A stretch of DNA of 64,000 nucleotides from Candidatus Thioglobus autotrophicus (GTDB lineage Bacteria; Pseudomonadota; Gammaproteobacteria; PS1; Pseudothioglobaceae): NCBI RefSeq assembly GCF_001293165.1, contig NZ_CP010552.1, positions 744,001 through 808,000 of the forward strand, in the 5' to 3' direction. The position numbers and the translations under genes were made by a program. The first letter of the stretch is position 1. The number at the start of each line of letters is the position of its first letter. Shown in pieces: positions 14,614-25,083 of this stretch. The notes beneath the pieces were generated by a model. That model ran no database searches, was not told where the DNA came from, and saw only the letters and a list, made by a program, of their open reading frames with translations.

Positions 14614-15840
14614 TTAATGCTCCGTCGTTCTTTCAGGTACTGGCTTGGTTTTACCAATTGAAGTAAACCAAGGCATTAGAATAAAGAATGCAAAGTAAAG
14701 TGCGGTGAAAATTTGCGCCATTAGACTGTACAGTGGTGTTACTGCCTGCATACCAAGCCAACCCAATACAATAAAAGTAATGACAAAAATTGTCAATGCT
14801 GCTTTATAAGGCCATGAACGGTATCTAATTGACTTAACTTTAGAGCGGTCCAACCATGGCAATGCAATCAGAATTAAGAGTGCAGCAAACATAGCTAACA
14901 CACCTGGCAGTTGCGATCCAAACATCGGTGGAATAGCTCTTAACACCGAATAGAACGGTGTTAAATACCAAAGAGGTGCAATGTGATCAGGCGTTTTAAG
15001 CGGATTCGCTTCAACAAAGTTTGGAGCCTCCAAAAAGTAGCCGCCTAATGCCGGTGCAAAGAAGACAATCGAAGTAAAAATCATCAAGAATACAACCACG
15101 CCCATAATGTCTTTAACACTATAGTATGGGTGGAATGGTATGCCGTCTTTCGGTATGCCGTTAGCATCTTTATTTTGTTTGATTTCAACGCCATCTGGAT
15201 TGTTTGAGCCAACCGTATGTAAAGCTACAATGTGCAAAAATACCAAAATAACCAAAATTAAAGGAATGGCGATTACATGTAGAGAGAAGAATCGATTTAG
15301 TACCGGGTCTCCGACCGCATAGTCACCCAAAATAAACTCTAAAATTAGCTCACCTACAATTGGGAATGAGCCAAATAAGTTAATAATAACTTTAGCACCC
15401 CAGTAAGACATTTGGCCCCACGGAAGTACGTAACCCATAAAGGCTTCAGCCATTAGGGCGATGTAGAGCACCATGCCAAGAATCCAAATCAATTCTCGAG
15501 GCGCTTTATATGAACCGTAAAGCATGCCACGATACATGTGTAGATAAATAACTACAAAGAAGGCAGAAGCACCTGTTGAGTGAATGTAGCGAATCAACCA
15601 ACCCCAGTCAACATCACGCATAATATATTCTACTGATGCAAAAGCAAGCGCTGCATCAGGTTTGAAGTGCATGGTTAAGAATACGCCAGTTAGGATTTGA
15701 ATAACCAATACTAAGATTGCTAAAGAGCCAAAAAAGTACCAAAAATTAAAGTTTCTAGGTGTGTAGTATTCGGCTAAATGCTCATTCCAGACTTTGGTCA
15801 GCGGGAATCTTTGATCTATCCAGTTTTTATTGTTGTCCAT
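14614..15840 (-). CDS. petB: Cytochrome b of the bc1 complex
   Basis: Membrane subunit holding haems bL and bH and both quinone sites. The 408 residues carry about eight helices, with the paired haem-ligand histidines in the second (IRYIHSTGASAFFVVIYLHMYRG) and fourth helices (FSLHVIAIPLILVILVFLHIVALH). The Qo-site PDW/PEW-type segment has the form IAPLWYLTPFYSVLRAIP, so the usual PEW Glu position reads L in APLWY. It lies in the operon petA-petB-petC with short spacers. Confidence 0.95.
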   Translation of the reverse strand: MDNNKNWIDQRFPLTKVWNEHLAEYYTPRNFNFWYFFGSLAILVLVIQILTGVFLTMHFKPDAALAFASVEYIMRDVDWGWLIRYIHSTGASAFFVVIYLHMYRGMLYGSYKAPRELIWILGMVLYIALMAEAFMGYVLPWGQMSYWGAKVIINLFGSFPIVGELILEFILGDYAVGDPVLNRFFSLHVIAIPLILVILVFLHIVALHTVGSNNPDGVEIKQNKDANGIPKDGIPFHPYYSVKDIMGVVVFLMIFTSIVFFAPALGGYFLEAPNFVEANPLKTPDHIAPLWYLTPFYSVLRAIPPMFGSQLPGVLAMFAALLILIALPWLDRSKVKSIRYRSWPYKAALTIFVITFIVLGWLGMQAVTPLYSLMAQIFTALYFAFFILMPWFTSIGKTKPVPERTTEH

Positions 15841-15854
15841 TTTCTCTCCAATAA

Positions 15855-16448
15855 TTATGCTTGTGGATCAACACCTAAGCGAACAAGCGTGTCTGATACA
15901 AAGTGATAAGGTGGGATAGCTAAGTTGATTGGCGCCGGAACATTTTTGAAAACGCGTCCTGCTAAGTCAAATTTAGAGCCGTGACAAGGGCAGTAAAATC
16001 CACCCTGCCACTCGTCGCCACCTAAATCTGCCGCACCCAATTCAGGGCGATAAGTAGGGGAACAACCTAAGTGTGTGCAAATACCAATAATAACGGCAAT
16101 TTCAGGATTAATAGAGCGCCAGGTATTTTTGGCGTAATCAGGCTGCTGAGGCTCGTCATTGTTTGGATCAACTAAAATATCGTCTAATGTATCCAATCTT
16201 GCGATTGTATCGGTGTCACGCTTAAAGATCCATACGGGTTTTTTGCGCCAAAGTACACGAACAAGCTGACCCTCTTCTAATTTTGAGATGTCTACATCAA
16301 CAGGTGCGCCAGCTGCTTTTGCGCGTGCTGATGGCATCCAAGATGATAAAAACGGCACCAATACAAAACCAACGCCAACAGCGCCAACAACGCTGGTGGC
16401 ACCCGTTAAAAAGCGCCTTTTCTTTAAGTCTATTTCTTGTTCCGACAT
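15855..16448 (-). CDS. petA: Rieske iron-sulfur subunit of the bc1 complex
   Basis: Carries the [2Fe-2S] cluster that takes electrons from quinol. The 197 residues begin with a twin-arginine signal/anchor (KKRRFLTGATSVVGAVGVGFVLVPF), exported folded by Tat. The cluster ligands are in CTHLGC and CPCHGS, and the C-terminal PAPINLAIPPYHF is typical. It is the first gene of petABC; the 110 bp upstream of it are probably the promoter region. Confidence 0.96.
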   Translation of the reverse strand: MSEQEIDLKKRRFLTGATSVVGAVGVGFVLVPFLSSWMPSARAKAAGAPVDVDISKLEEGQLVRVLWRKKPVWIFKRDTDTIARLDTLDDILVDPNNDEPQQPDYAKNTWRSINPEIAVIIGICTHLGCSPTYRPELGAADLGGDEWQGGFYCPCHGSKFDLAGRVFKNVPAPINLAIPPYHFVSDTLVRLGVDPQA

Positions 16449-16559
16449 AAAATTTCAGTCCTTTATTTTAAATGTTTATAGAATAAATCTACATTGAAAA
16501 ACCCAATAATTATACTGTAATATTCTTATTGTATGATAAACAATTGGCGTGTTATTGCG

Positions 16560-16865
16560 TTATTGCTTGATAGAGACCTTTATGTTTATGCGGTCTATTT
16601 TGCCAGCTAGAGAAACAGATTGTAAAAGCGTTAGTAATTCATGAGTCTGTTGTTTTGCTCGCGAGGCGATAGCGGGATTACTGGCGATTAGGGTAGCTGC
16701 GCCGTCTTTAATTAAACAGAGTTCCAGGGTTTTTAAAGTCTCCGGCAATTTAGGCGTGAGCTGTGCATTGATCTCGTTGTAAATTTTAGCTTGAGCAAAC
16801 AACTGACCAAGATCACCATTGGGAGAAAAATTTGAAATATTAGTTGTTGGTTTATACGGACACAT
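16560..16865 (-). CDS. DUF721/DciA-like protein
   Basis: A 101-residue protein resembling the DUF721 family, whose member DciA helps load the replicative helicase DnaB where DnaC is absent. Supporting features are the N-terminal LGQLFAQAKIYNEINAQLTPKLPETL, the basic/hydrophobic core LELCLIKDGAATLIASNPAIASRAKQQTHELL, and its place divergent from secA, a frequent location. ATG 16865 is preferred to the TTG three codons upstream. Identification is by pattern and context only. Confidence 0.6.
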   Translation of the reverse strand: MCPYKPTTNISNFSPNGDLGQLFAQAKIYNEINAQLTPKLPETLKTLELCLIKDGAATLIASNPAIASRAKQQTHELLTLLQSVSLAGKIDRINIKVSIKQ

Positions 16866-16932
16866 TTGATGCAAAGGCTAGTTTATCTATGAGAAAATAG
16901 GATTTTTTTGTAAAATAGTTCTTTAGATTCTA

Positions 16933-19611
16933 ATGAGTATTATAAATAAAATTTTATCTAAGATTGTCGGCTCTAGAAATGATCGATTGGTTAAGCAATT
17001 AAGCAAGACTGTTGCAAGTATTAATGCACTAGAAACTGATATGCAAGCCTTGAGTGACGAGCAGTTGCGAGCAAAAACCCAAGAATTTAAAGAGCGCTAC
17101 TCAAATAAGACATCATTAGATGATTTGTTAATAGAGGCTTTTGCAGTCATGCGCGAAGCCAGCACAAGAGTACTAGGCTTAAGACACCATGATGTACAGC
17201 TTATTGGTGGCATGGTGTTAAATGACGGCAATATTGCAGAAATGGGTACCGGCGAGGGCAAAACTCTAGTGGCAACTCTGCCCGCCTATCTAAATGCATT
17301 AAGTGATAAAGGCGTACATGTTGTTACTGTGAATGACTACTTGGCTGAACGTGACGCGCAGTGGATGGGCAAAGTGCTTGAATTTTTAGGATTAAGCGTT
17401 GGTATTATTGCCTCCAATAGATCTCCAGAAGAGAAGCAGGCGGCTTACGCATGTGATGTGGTGTACGCAACTAATAATGAGCTGGGCTTTGACTATCTAC
17501 GTGACAATATGGCCTTTACCACGGATCAAAAAGTGCAACGAGCGTTAAATTTTGCTATTGTTGACGAAGTGGATTCAATTTTGATTGATGAAGCCAGAAC
17601 ACCTTTGATTATTTCAGGCCCTGCAGCAGATTATGCCGAAGTGTACAAGGCCATTAATCATATGATTCCTAATTTTACCAAGCAAGTTGAGAGTGGCGAA
17701 GGTAAGGAAATTATCGTAGAAGTGGCTGGAGACTATACAGTTGATGAAAAGCATAAACAGGTATTTTTGACAGATGACGGCCATTCGAAAGCAGAAGACT
17801 TGCTGATCGATGCGGGCGCACTAGCCGCAGGCGCGAGTCTTTATGATGCAAGCAATATTTTGTTAATGCAGCACATTAATTCGGCCCTTAGAGCACACAT
17901 CTTGTTTCAAAAGGACGACCACTATATTGTTGATGGCGACGAAATTGTGATTGTCGATGAGTTTACTGGTAGAACTATGCCGGGGCGTCGTTGGAGTGAG
18001 GGCTTGCACCAGGCAATTGAGGCTAAAGAAAATGTCAGTATCAAGAAAGAAAACCAGACACTAGCCTCAATCACTTTTCAAAATTATTTCAGATTGTATG
18101 GAAAGTTGTCTGGCATGACAGGTACGGCAGACACTGAAGCGGTTGAATTTCAAGATATTTATGGCTTGGAGACTGTGGTTATTCCGCCTAATGAAATCTC
18201 ACAAAGAAACGACAGAACGGATCAAATTTACCTGACGTTAGAAGAAAAATTAGAGGCTATTGCCAATGATGTGGGCAGTTGTCAGAAAACAGGGCAGCCT
18301 GTGTTGGTAGGTACTAGTAGTATTGAGAATTCAGAAGCGATTTCTGCATTACTCACTAATAAAAAGATTAAGCATGAGGTGTTAAACGCCAAACAACATG
18401 AGAGAGAGGCGATCATTATTGCTAATGCTGGTGCGGTTGGTGCAGTCACCATTGCTACTAATATGGCAGGACGTGGCACCGATATTGTATTAGGTGGAAA
18501 ACTGCCTGATGATGCAACAGAACAACAAAAACAAGACTGGCATGGTGAAAACTCTAAAGTGATTGCTGCTGGTGGCTTGCATATTGTTGGCACGGAACGC
18601 AACGAGTCTCGTCGTGTTGATAATCAATTGCGTGGCCGCTCTGGTCGTCAAGGCGATGTAGGCTCAACCCGTTTTTATCTGTCATTAGAAGACAATCTAA
18701 TGCGCATTTTTGCCAGTGAAAAAATGGCGACAATGATGCAAAGATTGGGCATGGAAAAAGGCGAGGCCATTGAACATAAGATGGTTAATCGAGCCATTGA
18801 AAACGCTCAGCGAAAAGTTGAAGGCATGAACTATGATGCGCGTAAGAACTTACTAGAATACGATGATGTCGCCAACGACCAGCGCAAGGTTATCTACACA
18901 TTACGCGACGAGTTGATGGATACAGACGATGTTCAAAATCGATTTATTAGTATTAGAAAGAGCGTTATTAGTGCTTTATTTTCAGGCTATATTACCTCAG
19001 AACAAGCCGAGGAAGACTGGGATGTTGAAGGCTTGCATAACGCCTTAAAGTCAGATTATAAGGCAGATTTTCCTTTGCAACAGTGGCTTGATGAAGGGGT
19101 TGATGTTGATGAACTGGAAAGTAGAATTATTGAAGGTTTGAGTGCAATTTGTGACTATAAAGAGGAAATGGTTGGTGGCGAATCTATGCGTGGATTTGAA
19201 AAAGCAGTGATGTTGCAAACGCTTGACCATTATTGGAAAGAGCATTTGGCTGCTATGGATTATTTGCGACAAAGTGTTAACTTGCGCGGCTATGCTCAAA
19301 AAAACCCGACCCAAGAGTACAAACGTGAATCTTTTGCTATGTTTACAGAGCTGTTGGATACCATTGATATTGAAGTCGTCAAGTCTTTATCAAGCGTAAC
19401 TATTAATGAAAATACCGATGCTGCTGATGTTGAACAACAAGACAATCAAGCCGCTGAAGCGCAGCATGAAGAGCTTGGCACAACCGGTGTTGATGATCAT
19501 GAAGTAGCAGCAGTAGAACAGCAAACTTATCAGCGAGAAGATGACAAGGTGGGTCGCAACGACCCTTGTCCGTGTGGGTCAGGCAAAAAATATAAAAACT
19601 GTCATGGCTGA
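16933..19611 (+). CDS. secA: Preprotein translocase ATPase SecA
   Basis: Motor that pushes unfolded preproteins through SecYEG. The 892 residues hold Walker A MGTGEGKT near residue 105, [20 protein letters not shown] (DEAD-like motif II), GTSSIENSE and [14 protein letters not shown] in the second motor domain. The [21 protein letters not shown] segment follows, and the C-terminal zinc-binding tail is [14 protein letters not shown]. Its last 8 bp overlap the anmK start. Confidence 0.98.
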   Translation: MSIINKILSKIVGSRNDRLVKQLSKTVASINALETDMQALSDEQLRAKTQEFKERYSNKTSLDDLLIEAFAVMREASTRVLGLRHHDVQLIGGMVLNDGNIAEMGTGEGKTLVATLPAYLNALSDKGVHVVTVNDYLAERDAQWMGKVLEFLGLSVGIIASNRSPEEKQAAYACDVVYATNNELGFDYLRDNMAFTTDQKVQRALNFAIVDEVDSILIDEARTPLIISGPAADYAEVYKAINHMIPNFTKQVESGEGKEIIVEVAGDYTVDEKHKQVFLTDDGHSKAEDLLIDAGALAAGASLYDASNILLMQHINSALRAHILFQKDDHYIVDGDEIVIVDEFTGRTMPGRRWSEGLHQAIEAKENVSIKKENQTLASITFQNYFRLYGKLSGMTGTADTEAVEFQDIYGLETVVIPPNEISQRNDRTDQIYLTLEEKLEAIANDVGSCQKTGQPVLVGTSSIENSEAISALLTNKKIKHEVLNAKQHEREAIIIANAGAVGAVTIATNMAGRGTDIVLGGKLPDDATEQQKQDWHGENSKVIAAGGLHIVGTERNESRRVDNQLRGRSGRQGDVGSTRFYLSLEDNLMRIFASEKMATMMQRLGMEKGEAIEHKMVNRAIENAQRKVEGMNYDARKNLLEYDDVANDQRKVIYTLRDELMDTDDVQNRFISIRKSVISALFSGYITSEQAEEDWDVEGLHNALKSDYKADFPLQQWLDEGVDVDELESRIIEGLSAICDYKEEMVGGESMRGFEKAVMLQTLDHYWKEHLAAMDYLRQSVNLRGYAQKNPTQEYKRESFAMFTELLDTIDIEVVKSLSSVTINENTDAADVEQQDNQAAEAQHEELGTTGVDDHEVAAVEQQTYQREDDKVGRNDPCPCGSGKKYKNCHG

Positions 19612-20680
19612 TACGGACAACGCCCAATATTACATTGGGTTGATGTCCGGCACTAGTCTAGACGGCGTTGACGGTGTTATTATTGACGGCAATACCCAGA
19701 AGATAATTAATCAAGCGTATATGCCCTATTCAGAGCAGCTTAAGGATAGTTTGCGTCAGTTGACACAAAGCGGGCAAACTTCATTGCAAAATTTAGCTGA
19801 AATCGATATTCATGTGGCAGAATTTTTTGCCGATACGGCCTTGTTATTGCTGTCTAATTCCGGTCTTGTATCTGAGCAGATTGTGGCTATTGGCTCACAC
19901 GGGCAAACCATTTACCATCAAGGCGGCAAATATTCTATGCAAATTGCACATGGTGCATTGATAGCGCAAAAAACTCAGATAACAACGGTTGCAGATTTTC
20001 GCATGCAGGATGTTGCTGCTGGCGGTCAGGGCGCGCCACTTACGCCAGCGTATCATCAGCACCTGCTTAATGGTAAGTCCGGTATGGTGATTAACTTAGG
20101 CGGCATGGCAAACTTAACGCAACTCAGCGGCAATCAGGTTGTCGGATTTGATACCGGGCCGGCAAACACACTACTGGATAATTGGATCAAGCGCTGTAAA
20201 TCGCTAGACTACGATCGCGATGGTTTATGGGCTAGAAGTGGGCTGGTTGACCAAGCTTTGTTAGAGAGAATGCTAACAGATGCTTATTTTCAGAAAAAAC
20301 CGCCTAAAAGTACAGGTCCGGAATATTTTAACCTTACTTGGCTGGATAAGTGCTTATCGGGCGATGAGGCGCCCGCAGATGTTCAAAGAACCTTGTTAGA
20401 GTTGACGGCGCTGAGTGTTTCTCAGTATATACCGGCAGGAGTCGATGTCTATTTATGTGGCGGTGGTGTTCATAATGCCTTTTTGGTGGAACGTTTAAAC
20501 TATCTAAATCTGTCTAGTAATATCATGGATACTAGCGAGCTAGGCATACATGTCGATTATGTTGAAGCGGCTGCCTTTGCTTTTTTTGCACAGCGTACTT
20601 TAGCCGGAAAAACCTCAAACTTAACCCAGGTGACCGGTGCAAAACAAACGAGAATATTAGGAGCGATCTATGCAATTTAA
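19604..20680 (+). CDS. anmK: Anhydro-N-acetylmuramic acid kinase
   Basis: Phosphorylates and opens 1,6-anhydro-MurNAc in cell-wall recycling. The 358 residues start [24 protein letters not shown], the family signature; [30 protein letters not shown] and LCGGGVHN are further conserved blocks. I chose ATG 19604, which overlaps secA by 8 bp, over an upstream in-frame start at 19541 that lies wholly within secA. It overlaps pyrC by 11 bp downstream. Confidence 0.96.
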   Translation: MADTDNAQYYIGLMSGTSLDGVDGVIIDGNTQKIINQAYMPYSEQLKDSLRQLTQSGQTSLQNLAEIDIHVAEFFADTALLLLSNSGLVSEQIVAIGSHGQTIYHQGGKYSMQIAHGALIAQKTQITTVADFRMQDVAAGGQGAPLTPAYHQHLLNGKSGMVINLGGMANLTQLSGNQVVGFDTGPANTLLDNWIKRCKSLDYDRDGLWARSGLVDQALLERMLTDAYFQKKPPKSTGPEYFNLTWLDKCLSGDEAPADVQRTLLELTALSVSQYIPAGVDVYLCGGGVHNAFLVERLNYLNLSSNIMDTSELGIHVDYVEAAAFAFFAQRTLAGKTSNLTQVTGAKQTRILGAIYAI

Positions 20681-21701
20681 ACTACTTCAACCAGACGACT
20701 GGCATCTACATGTCCGCTCTGGAGAGGCGCTAAAGTCTGTTATTGGTATGAGTGCTAAGCAAATGGCAAGAGCCATTATTATGCCAAACCTAAATCCACC
20801 AGTTACTAGTGCCGAGCAAGCACAAGCATACCGTAACGAAATCCTTGCTGCATTGCCTGCTGATACTGAATTTGACCCTTTGATGGTGCTATATTTAACC
20901 AATAATACCAGCGCTAAAGATATTGAAAATGCAGCTAAAAGCCCTTTTGTCAAAGCGGCCAAGCTCTATCCTGCAGGCGCGACAACAAATTCTGATAGTG
21001 GCGTGACTGATATTAAAAACATCTATCCAGCGCTAGAGATGATGAGCAAAACAGGCATGCTGCTGCTGGTGCATGGAGAAGTGACACATGTTGATATTGA
21101 TATTTTTGATCGTGAGGCAGTATTTATTGATCGAGTGTTGAGTCAAATTGTTAAAGACTTTCCGGCGCTTAAAATTGTCTTTGAGCATATCACTACAAAG
21201 GATGCGGTTGACTTTGTTTTGGCCAGTGATCAGCAGGTAGCAGCTACGATTACCCCGCATCATTTACTGGCAAATCGTAATGATATGCTGGTTGGCGGCA
21301 TTCGCCCGCATTACTTCTGTCTGCCCATTCTTAAGCGAGAAAATCCGCACCAAATAGCCTTATTGGACGCAGCTACTAGCGGCAATGAGAAATTTTTCTT
21401 AGGAACAGACTCTGCGCCACACGCCAAAGATGCCAAAGAGTCAGCTTGTGGTTGCGCCGGTATTTTAAGCGCACATTGTGCGATCGAGCTTTATGCAACG
21501 GCGTTTGAGTCAAGAAATGCATTAGACAAACTGGAAGGTTTTGCCTCAAAGTTTGGTCCCGATTTTTATGGTCTGCCGCGCAATACTCGCACTATTACTC
21601 TAGCCAAGAAAGACTGGACTGTGCCAGAAAGCTATGAATATGCAGGCTCAACTATTGTGCCATTTATGGCGGGGCAAGTGTTGTCTTGGCAGTTAGTTTA
21701 G
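20670..21701 (+). CDS. pyrC: Dihydroorotase
   Basis: Zinc enzyme cyclising carbamoyl aspartate to dihydroorotate, step three of pyrimidine synthesis. The 343 residues match the E. coli-type (class II) enzyme: metal-binding [10 protein letters not shown] at the N-terminus, [24 protein letters not shown] with the carboxylated lysine, [17 protein letters not shown], and the catalytic Asp in [28 protein letters not shown] overlaps the end of anmK. Its 3' end overlaps the convergent ribF by 9 bp. Confidence 0.97.
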   Translation: MQFKLLQPDDWHLHVRSGEALKSVIGMSAKQMARAIIMPNLNPPVTSAEQAQAYRNEILAALPADTEFDPLMVLYLTNNTSAKDIENAAKSPFVKAAKLYPAGATTNSDSGVTDIKNIYPALEMMSKTGMLLLVHGEVTHVDIDIFDREAVFIDRVLSQIVKDFPALKIVFEHITTKDAVDFVLASDQQVAATITPHHLLANRNDMLVGGIRPHYFCLPILKRENPHQIALLDAATSGNEKFFLGTDSAPHAKDAKESACGCAGILSAHCAIELYATAFESRNALDKLEGFASKFGPDFYGLPRNTRTITLAKKDWTVPESYEYAGSTIVPFMAGQVLSWQLV

Positions 21702-22616
21702 CGTTTGTTGAAAGAAATCTTTAGCGATTTCAACATCTAGTTTAATTTGTTCTTTAAGCTGCTCAAAAGAGTCAAACTTTTGTTCTTCTCTGATTTGCTG
21801 CTTAAAGATAACGTTGGCAAATTCACCGTAAACTGTTTTCTTAAAATTAAACAAAAACACCTCTAGCAGGATGTTTTCACCATTAACCGTGGGCCGTTTG
21901 CCGATGTTACAAACACCATTAAAGGTTTTTCCAAGTAGCTGAACCTGTACAGCAAAAACCCCTAAAACTGGGCTGATATTGCGTTTAATGGGAATATTGA
22001 TGGTTGGAAAGTCAATGGTTCTGCCCAGTTGTTTGCCGTGAATAATTTTCCCACAAATGGCAAAATCTCGACCTAGCATTTGCGAGGCCTGTGGGAGTGC
22101 GCCTTGTGCTAAAAACGTGCGAATTTTTGTACTGCTGGCTCGTTGAGAATGACACAGAACGCTTGGTGTGCTTTCTACTTCAAACGCATATTGTTGAGCA
22201 AATGACTGTAATAGTTTGAAGTTTCCTGTTCTTCCCGAGCCAAATCTAAAATCATCACCAATTAGACAAAACTTCATTCCCAGCTTCTCTAGTAAGATTT
22301 TTTGTATAAAGTCATCCGCACTAAGCTTGGAAAATGGCTGATTAAAAGTAATGATTAAATGAGTGTCCAGCCCCAGCTTTTCCAGCAGCAACTGTTTTTG
22401 CTTAAAGCCGGTTAATAGGGCCTGATCACGACCAAAAAAACTTTGCGGCGTAGGGGAAAACGAAATGAGCACAGAAGGCAAGTTTAGTGTTTTTGCTTGA
22501 GCCACTAGGCGTGAAATAATCTGTTGATGGCCTATATGGACGCCATCAAAATTACCAATAGTCACAACACTGCCTGAAAGGTTTGTTAAATTATGCAGTC
22601 CGCGAATAATATTCAT
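21693..22616 (-). CDS. ribF: Bifunctional riboflavin kinase / FAD synthetase
   Basis: Makes FMN from riboflavin and then FAD. The 307 residues have an N-terminal nucleotidyltransferase domain ([18 protein letters not shown], with the GxFDGxHxGH motif, and [15 protein letters not shown]). A C-terminal kinase domain follows ([27 protein letters not shown]). It appears monocistronic; 280 bp of AT-rich sequence separate it from mutY. Confidence 0.96.
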   Translation of the reverse strand: MNIIRGLHNLTNLSGSVVTIGNFDGVHIGHQQIISRLVAQAKTLNLPSVLISFSPTPQSFFGRDQALLTGFKQKQLLLEKLGLDTHLIITFNQPFSKLSADDFIQKILLEKLGMKFCLIGDDFRFGSGRTGNFKLLQSFAQQYAFEVESTPSVLCHSQRASSTKIRTFLAQGALPQASQMLGRDFAICGKIIHGKQLGRTIDFPTINIPIKRNISPVLGVFAVQVQLLGKTFNGVCNIGKRPTVNGENILLEVFLFNFKKTVYGEFANVIFKQQIREEQKFDSFEQLKEQIKLDVEIAKDFFQQTLN

Positions 22617-22895
22617 GCGCCTATTTTAATCTATTTGCCTGATAAAACTTACTTGCGTTTGAGTTGTGGGTTTTATTGATTAATGAATGCTCAAAGCGCC
22701 CCGTTCTTAAAATTTACGAAATATTTGACGATGCGTTTTTTAGCGGGTTTTTTTTAAGATGTTATTGGCATATAAAGCCGTTTTTAAGGTTTTTAGGGAT
22801 TAAAGTCTTTATTTAGCAGTCTAAAACTCGATTTTTTAATTCTTTTTCAGTCATTTTTACTGATTTTTTGTCCATTTGCATTATTTCCAAAATTT

Positions 22896-24023
22896 TCAAT
22901 TGTCTGCTGAGCACGTCATTTGGGAAATCAGGGTTTCAACTGGTTTTGGCACGCCAAATTTTAAGTTATCGGGTGGATAGAATTCTGCCTGAGTCGAATA
23001 ACAGTTAATCATAATTGGATGAATGTGCAAATGATAATGCGTAAAGGTGTGCTTAAAAATTGGCAAATGTTTGGCAATTTCAGCGAGTGGATCAAACTGT
23101 AGTATGGATTTCTCAATCGATTGTACGTTATCTTCACATTCTACAAAGCTCCATAATCCGCCCCAAATCCCTTTATTTGGGCGTTTTTGTAGGTGAATTT
23201 TATTATCGTTAGTGAAAATCAGCATAGCGATAGAGCGACTCGGCTTTAGTTTTTTTGGCTTGGCTTCAGGGTAGTGTGCCTGCGTTTGGTTTTTATAAGA
23301 GCCGCACATTGTACTAATCGGGCAATGCGAACATCTGGGCTGAGTGCGTGTGCAAAGTGTTGCACCCAAATCCATAATCGCCTGTGTGTAGTGAGCAGTT
23401 CGAACACCAGGTGTATGATATTCGGCCAAGCGCCACAGTTCTTTGAGCACACTGCTTTGGGCGTAATGCCCCTTGAGCTGATATACTCTTGATAAAACCC
23501 GCTTTACATTGCCGTCTAAAATAGCCTGTCTTTGGTTGAATCCGAGCGCTAGTATGGCGCCGGCAGTAGATTTTCCAATACCAGGAAGGGCAAGTACCTG
23601 TTCAAATATTTGCGGGAAATTGCCCTGATAGTCGCGCATAATAATTTTGGCAGTTTTATGCAGATTTCTGGCTCTAGCATAATAACCTAGTCCGGCCCAC
23701 TGAGCCAGAACAGCATCTTCTGATGCATCGGCTAGGCTGTTTAGCGTGGGGAAATGGTGGATAAAGCGATTAAAATAATCAATCACAGTGTCTACTTGAG
23801 TTTGTTGTAGCATGACTTCGCTCAGCCAAATATGATAGACATTTGGCTTGGCTTTCTGTTCTATCTGCCCTCCCAGAGGACTCCTCCCAGAGGACTGCTG
23901 TAAATCGCATGTACTGTATGTCGCCTGCCCTCCCAGAGGACTGCTGTATGTCGCTTGCCAAGGAAGATTGGTGCGTCCATGAAGATCAAACCAAACGAGT
24001 AGCTGACTAGCAAGTGATGACAA
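22896..24023 (-). CDS. mutY: A/G-specific adenine glycosylase MutY with an in-frame N-terminal insertion
   Basis: Removes adenine mispaired with 8-oxoguanine. The 375 residues keep all catalytic features: SEVMLQQTQV (catalytic Glu at about 69), the helix-hairpin-helix LPGIGKSTAGAIL, the catalytic Asp in ILDGNVKRV, the [4Fe-4S] ligands C-x6-C-x2-C-x5-C, and a C-terminal MutT-like domain (KRPNKGIWGGLWSF). Between LPWQ (about 20-23) and VYHIWLSEV lie about 33 extra residues containing SPLGGQ and QATYS twice each; in E. coli that gap is about seven residues. The start is TTG 24023 just after the metA stop, with TAAGG as ribosome site. Confidence 0.93.
   Translation of the reverse strand: MSSLASQLLVWFDLHGRTNLPWQATYSSPLGGQATYSTCDLQQSSGRSPLGGQIEQKAKPNVYHIWLSEVMLQQTQVDTVIDYFNRFIHHFPTLNSLADASEDAVLAQWAGLGYYARARNLHKTAKIIMRDYQGNFPQIFEQVLALPGIGKSTAGAILALGFNQRQAILDGNVKRVLSRVYQLKGHYAQSSVLKELWRLAEYHTPGVRTAHYTQAIMDLGATLCTRTQPRCSHCPISTMCGSYKNQTQAHYPEAKPKKLKPSRSIAMLIFTNDNKIHLQKRPNKGIWGGLWSFVECEDNVQSIEKSILQFDPLAEIAKHLPIFKHTFTHYHLHIHPIMINCYSTQAEFYPPDNLKFGVPKPVETLISQMTCSADN
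23865..23954. repeat. Short direct repeats inserted within mutY
   Basis: CTGCCCTCCCAGAGGACT occurs at 23865-23882 and 23925-23942. CCTCCCAGAGGACTGCTGTA occurs at 23883-23902 and 23929-23948. TGTATGTCGC occurs at 23915-23924 and 23945-23954. The three copies of the CTCCCAGAGGACT core together make the extra segment in mutY. The unit is partly self-complementary (CCTC...GAGG). The reading frame is kept through all copies. Confidence 0.9.
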
Positions 24024-24027
24024 GGCC

Positions 24028-25083
24028 TTATTTAAGTTTTAAAGGGTCTTTAGGATCGATGTTGTCCATAAAGGGTTTGTTGACATCTTCATGGGTGGTT
24101 TGATACATGCAGCCGATCCAGTTGCTAATTATTTGGCGTGTAGCATCATGCCAGGTATTATCCAGTGTTTGACTAATCAAGCCTTCAGGAAAGTCGCTAA
24201 TGTCGAGCTCACCAGCGATCAATTTGGTTTTGTATTCGTTTAAGATAGCCTTGTTTTGTTCACCCAAATAATGCATAGGCACAATGGGATAATCGGCGCG
24301 AGAGCCTGATAAATACGCCATAATTTCACGCTTGTACTCTTTAAGTAAGCTAATAGTGTCATATTCAGGGTGCCCTTGAAAAAAGACAATACGCAATAAG
24401 TCTTCGCTGACGCATAAATGCGCACCAACCTCACTATCAACCAAAATCTTAATACCGGCTGCTGCAAACTGCTGCTTGGTAATTTCATTAAAGCGCGAAT
24501 GAGGCACATTAAAATTGGTGTTAACGCCACTGACCAGAGGATGGCTGCGGTCCGCAATTTGATGCTTGAAGACACCCCAGCACTTTTTGCCAATGGCCTG
24601 GCGTTTTTGTTGATAGCGAAACTCCATCACCGCATGAGTGGCTAGACAAGAGCATAAAGTCGAGGTGACATTAGTATACGACCAATCAATCACTGTTTTA
24701 AGGTCATGATAAAAAGGCGCTTTTTTTAGGTCAGCTTGCTCAACATGTGCACCAGTAATAATGAGCGCATCTAGGCCTTGGGCCTTGATCTCATCAAAAC
24801 TCTGATAATGTTCGCTAATGTGTTTGGCGGCTTTGTCGCCACGTTTAACAGAGGGTAGTGTGAAAGGATGTAAATAAAATTGCGCAATTTGGTTAGACTG
24901 ACCAATTAGGCGGAAAAACTGGCGTTCTGTCGCTTCTAAAGCCGCATCAGGCATTAAGTTTAGCAGGCCAATATGCAGCTCACGAATCACTTGGTGATTG
25001 GCGCGATCCTTGCTTAAAACCACCTCTCCTTCAGATTTGAGTCGTGCAAAAGAAGGGAGCTTTGAGTGGGCGATTAAAGGCAT
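24028..25083 (-). CDS. metA: Homoserine O-acyltransferase (MetA family)
   Basis: Acylates homoserine at the start of methionine synthesis. The 351 residues follow the MetA pattern: ELHIGLLNLMPDAALEATERQFFRL at about 35-60, the nucleophilic Cys in CSCLATHAVMEF, VPHSRFNEI, and the His-x-Glu of FFQGHPEYD. MetA-family enzymes may use succinyl- or acetyl-CoA, so the acyl donor is not settled here. It is the middle gene of a tight minus-strand run (ATPase, metA, mutY), its ATG sharing a base with the upstream TAA. Confidence 0.9.
   Translation of the reverse strand: MPLIAHSKLPSFARLKSEGEVVLSKDRANHQVIRELHIGLLNLMPDAALEATERQFFRLIGQSNQIAQFYLHPFTLPSVKRGDKAAKHISEHYQSFDEIKAQGLDALIITGAHVEQADLKKAPFYHDLKTVIDWSYTNVTSTLCSCLATHAVMEFRYQQKRQAIGKKCWGVFKHQIADRSHPLVSGVNTNFNVPHSRFNEITKQQFAAAGIKILVDSEVGAHLCVSEDLLRIVFFQGHPEYDTISLLKEYKREIMAYLSGSRADYPIVPMHYLGEQNKAILNEYKTKLIAGELDISDFPEGLISQTLDNTWHDATRQIISNWIGCMYQTTHEDVNKPFMDNIDPKDPLKLK

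Noticed and set aside
22790-22885. 22-codon minus-strand frame between ribF and mutY
   Set aside because: Lysine-rich codons are expected from this AT-rich DNA, and no ribosome site or homology was recognised.
23779-23961. Alternative minus-strand frame across the mutY repeats
   Set aside because: It is a shadow created by the repeats; the mutY frame is the one with conserved catalytic motifs on both sides.
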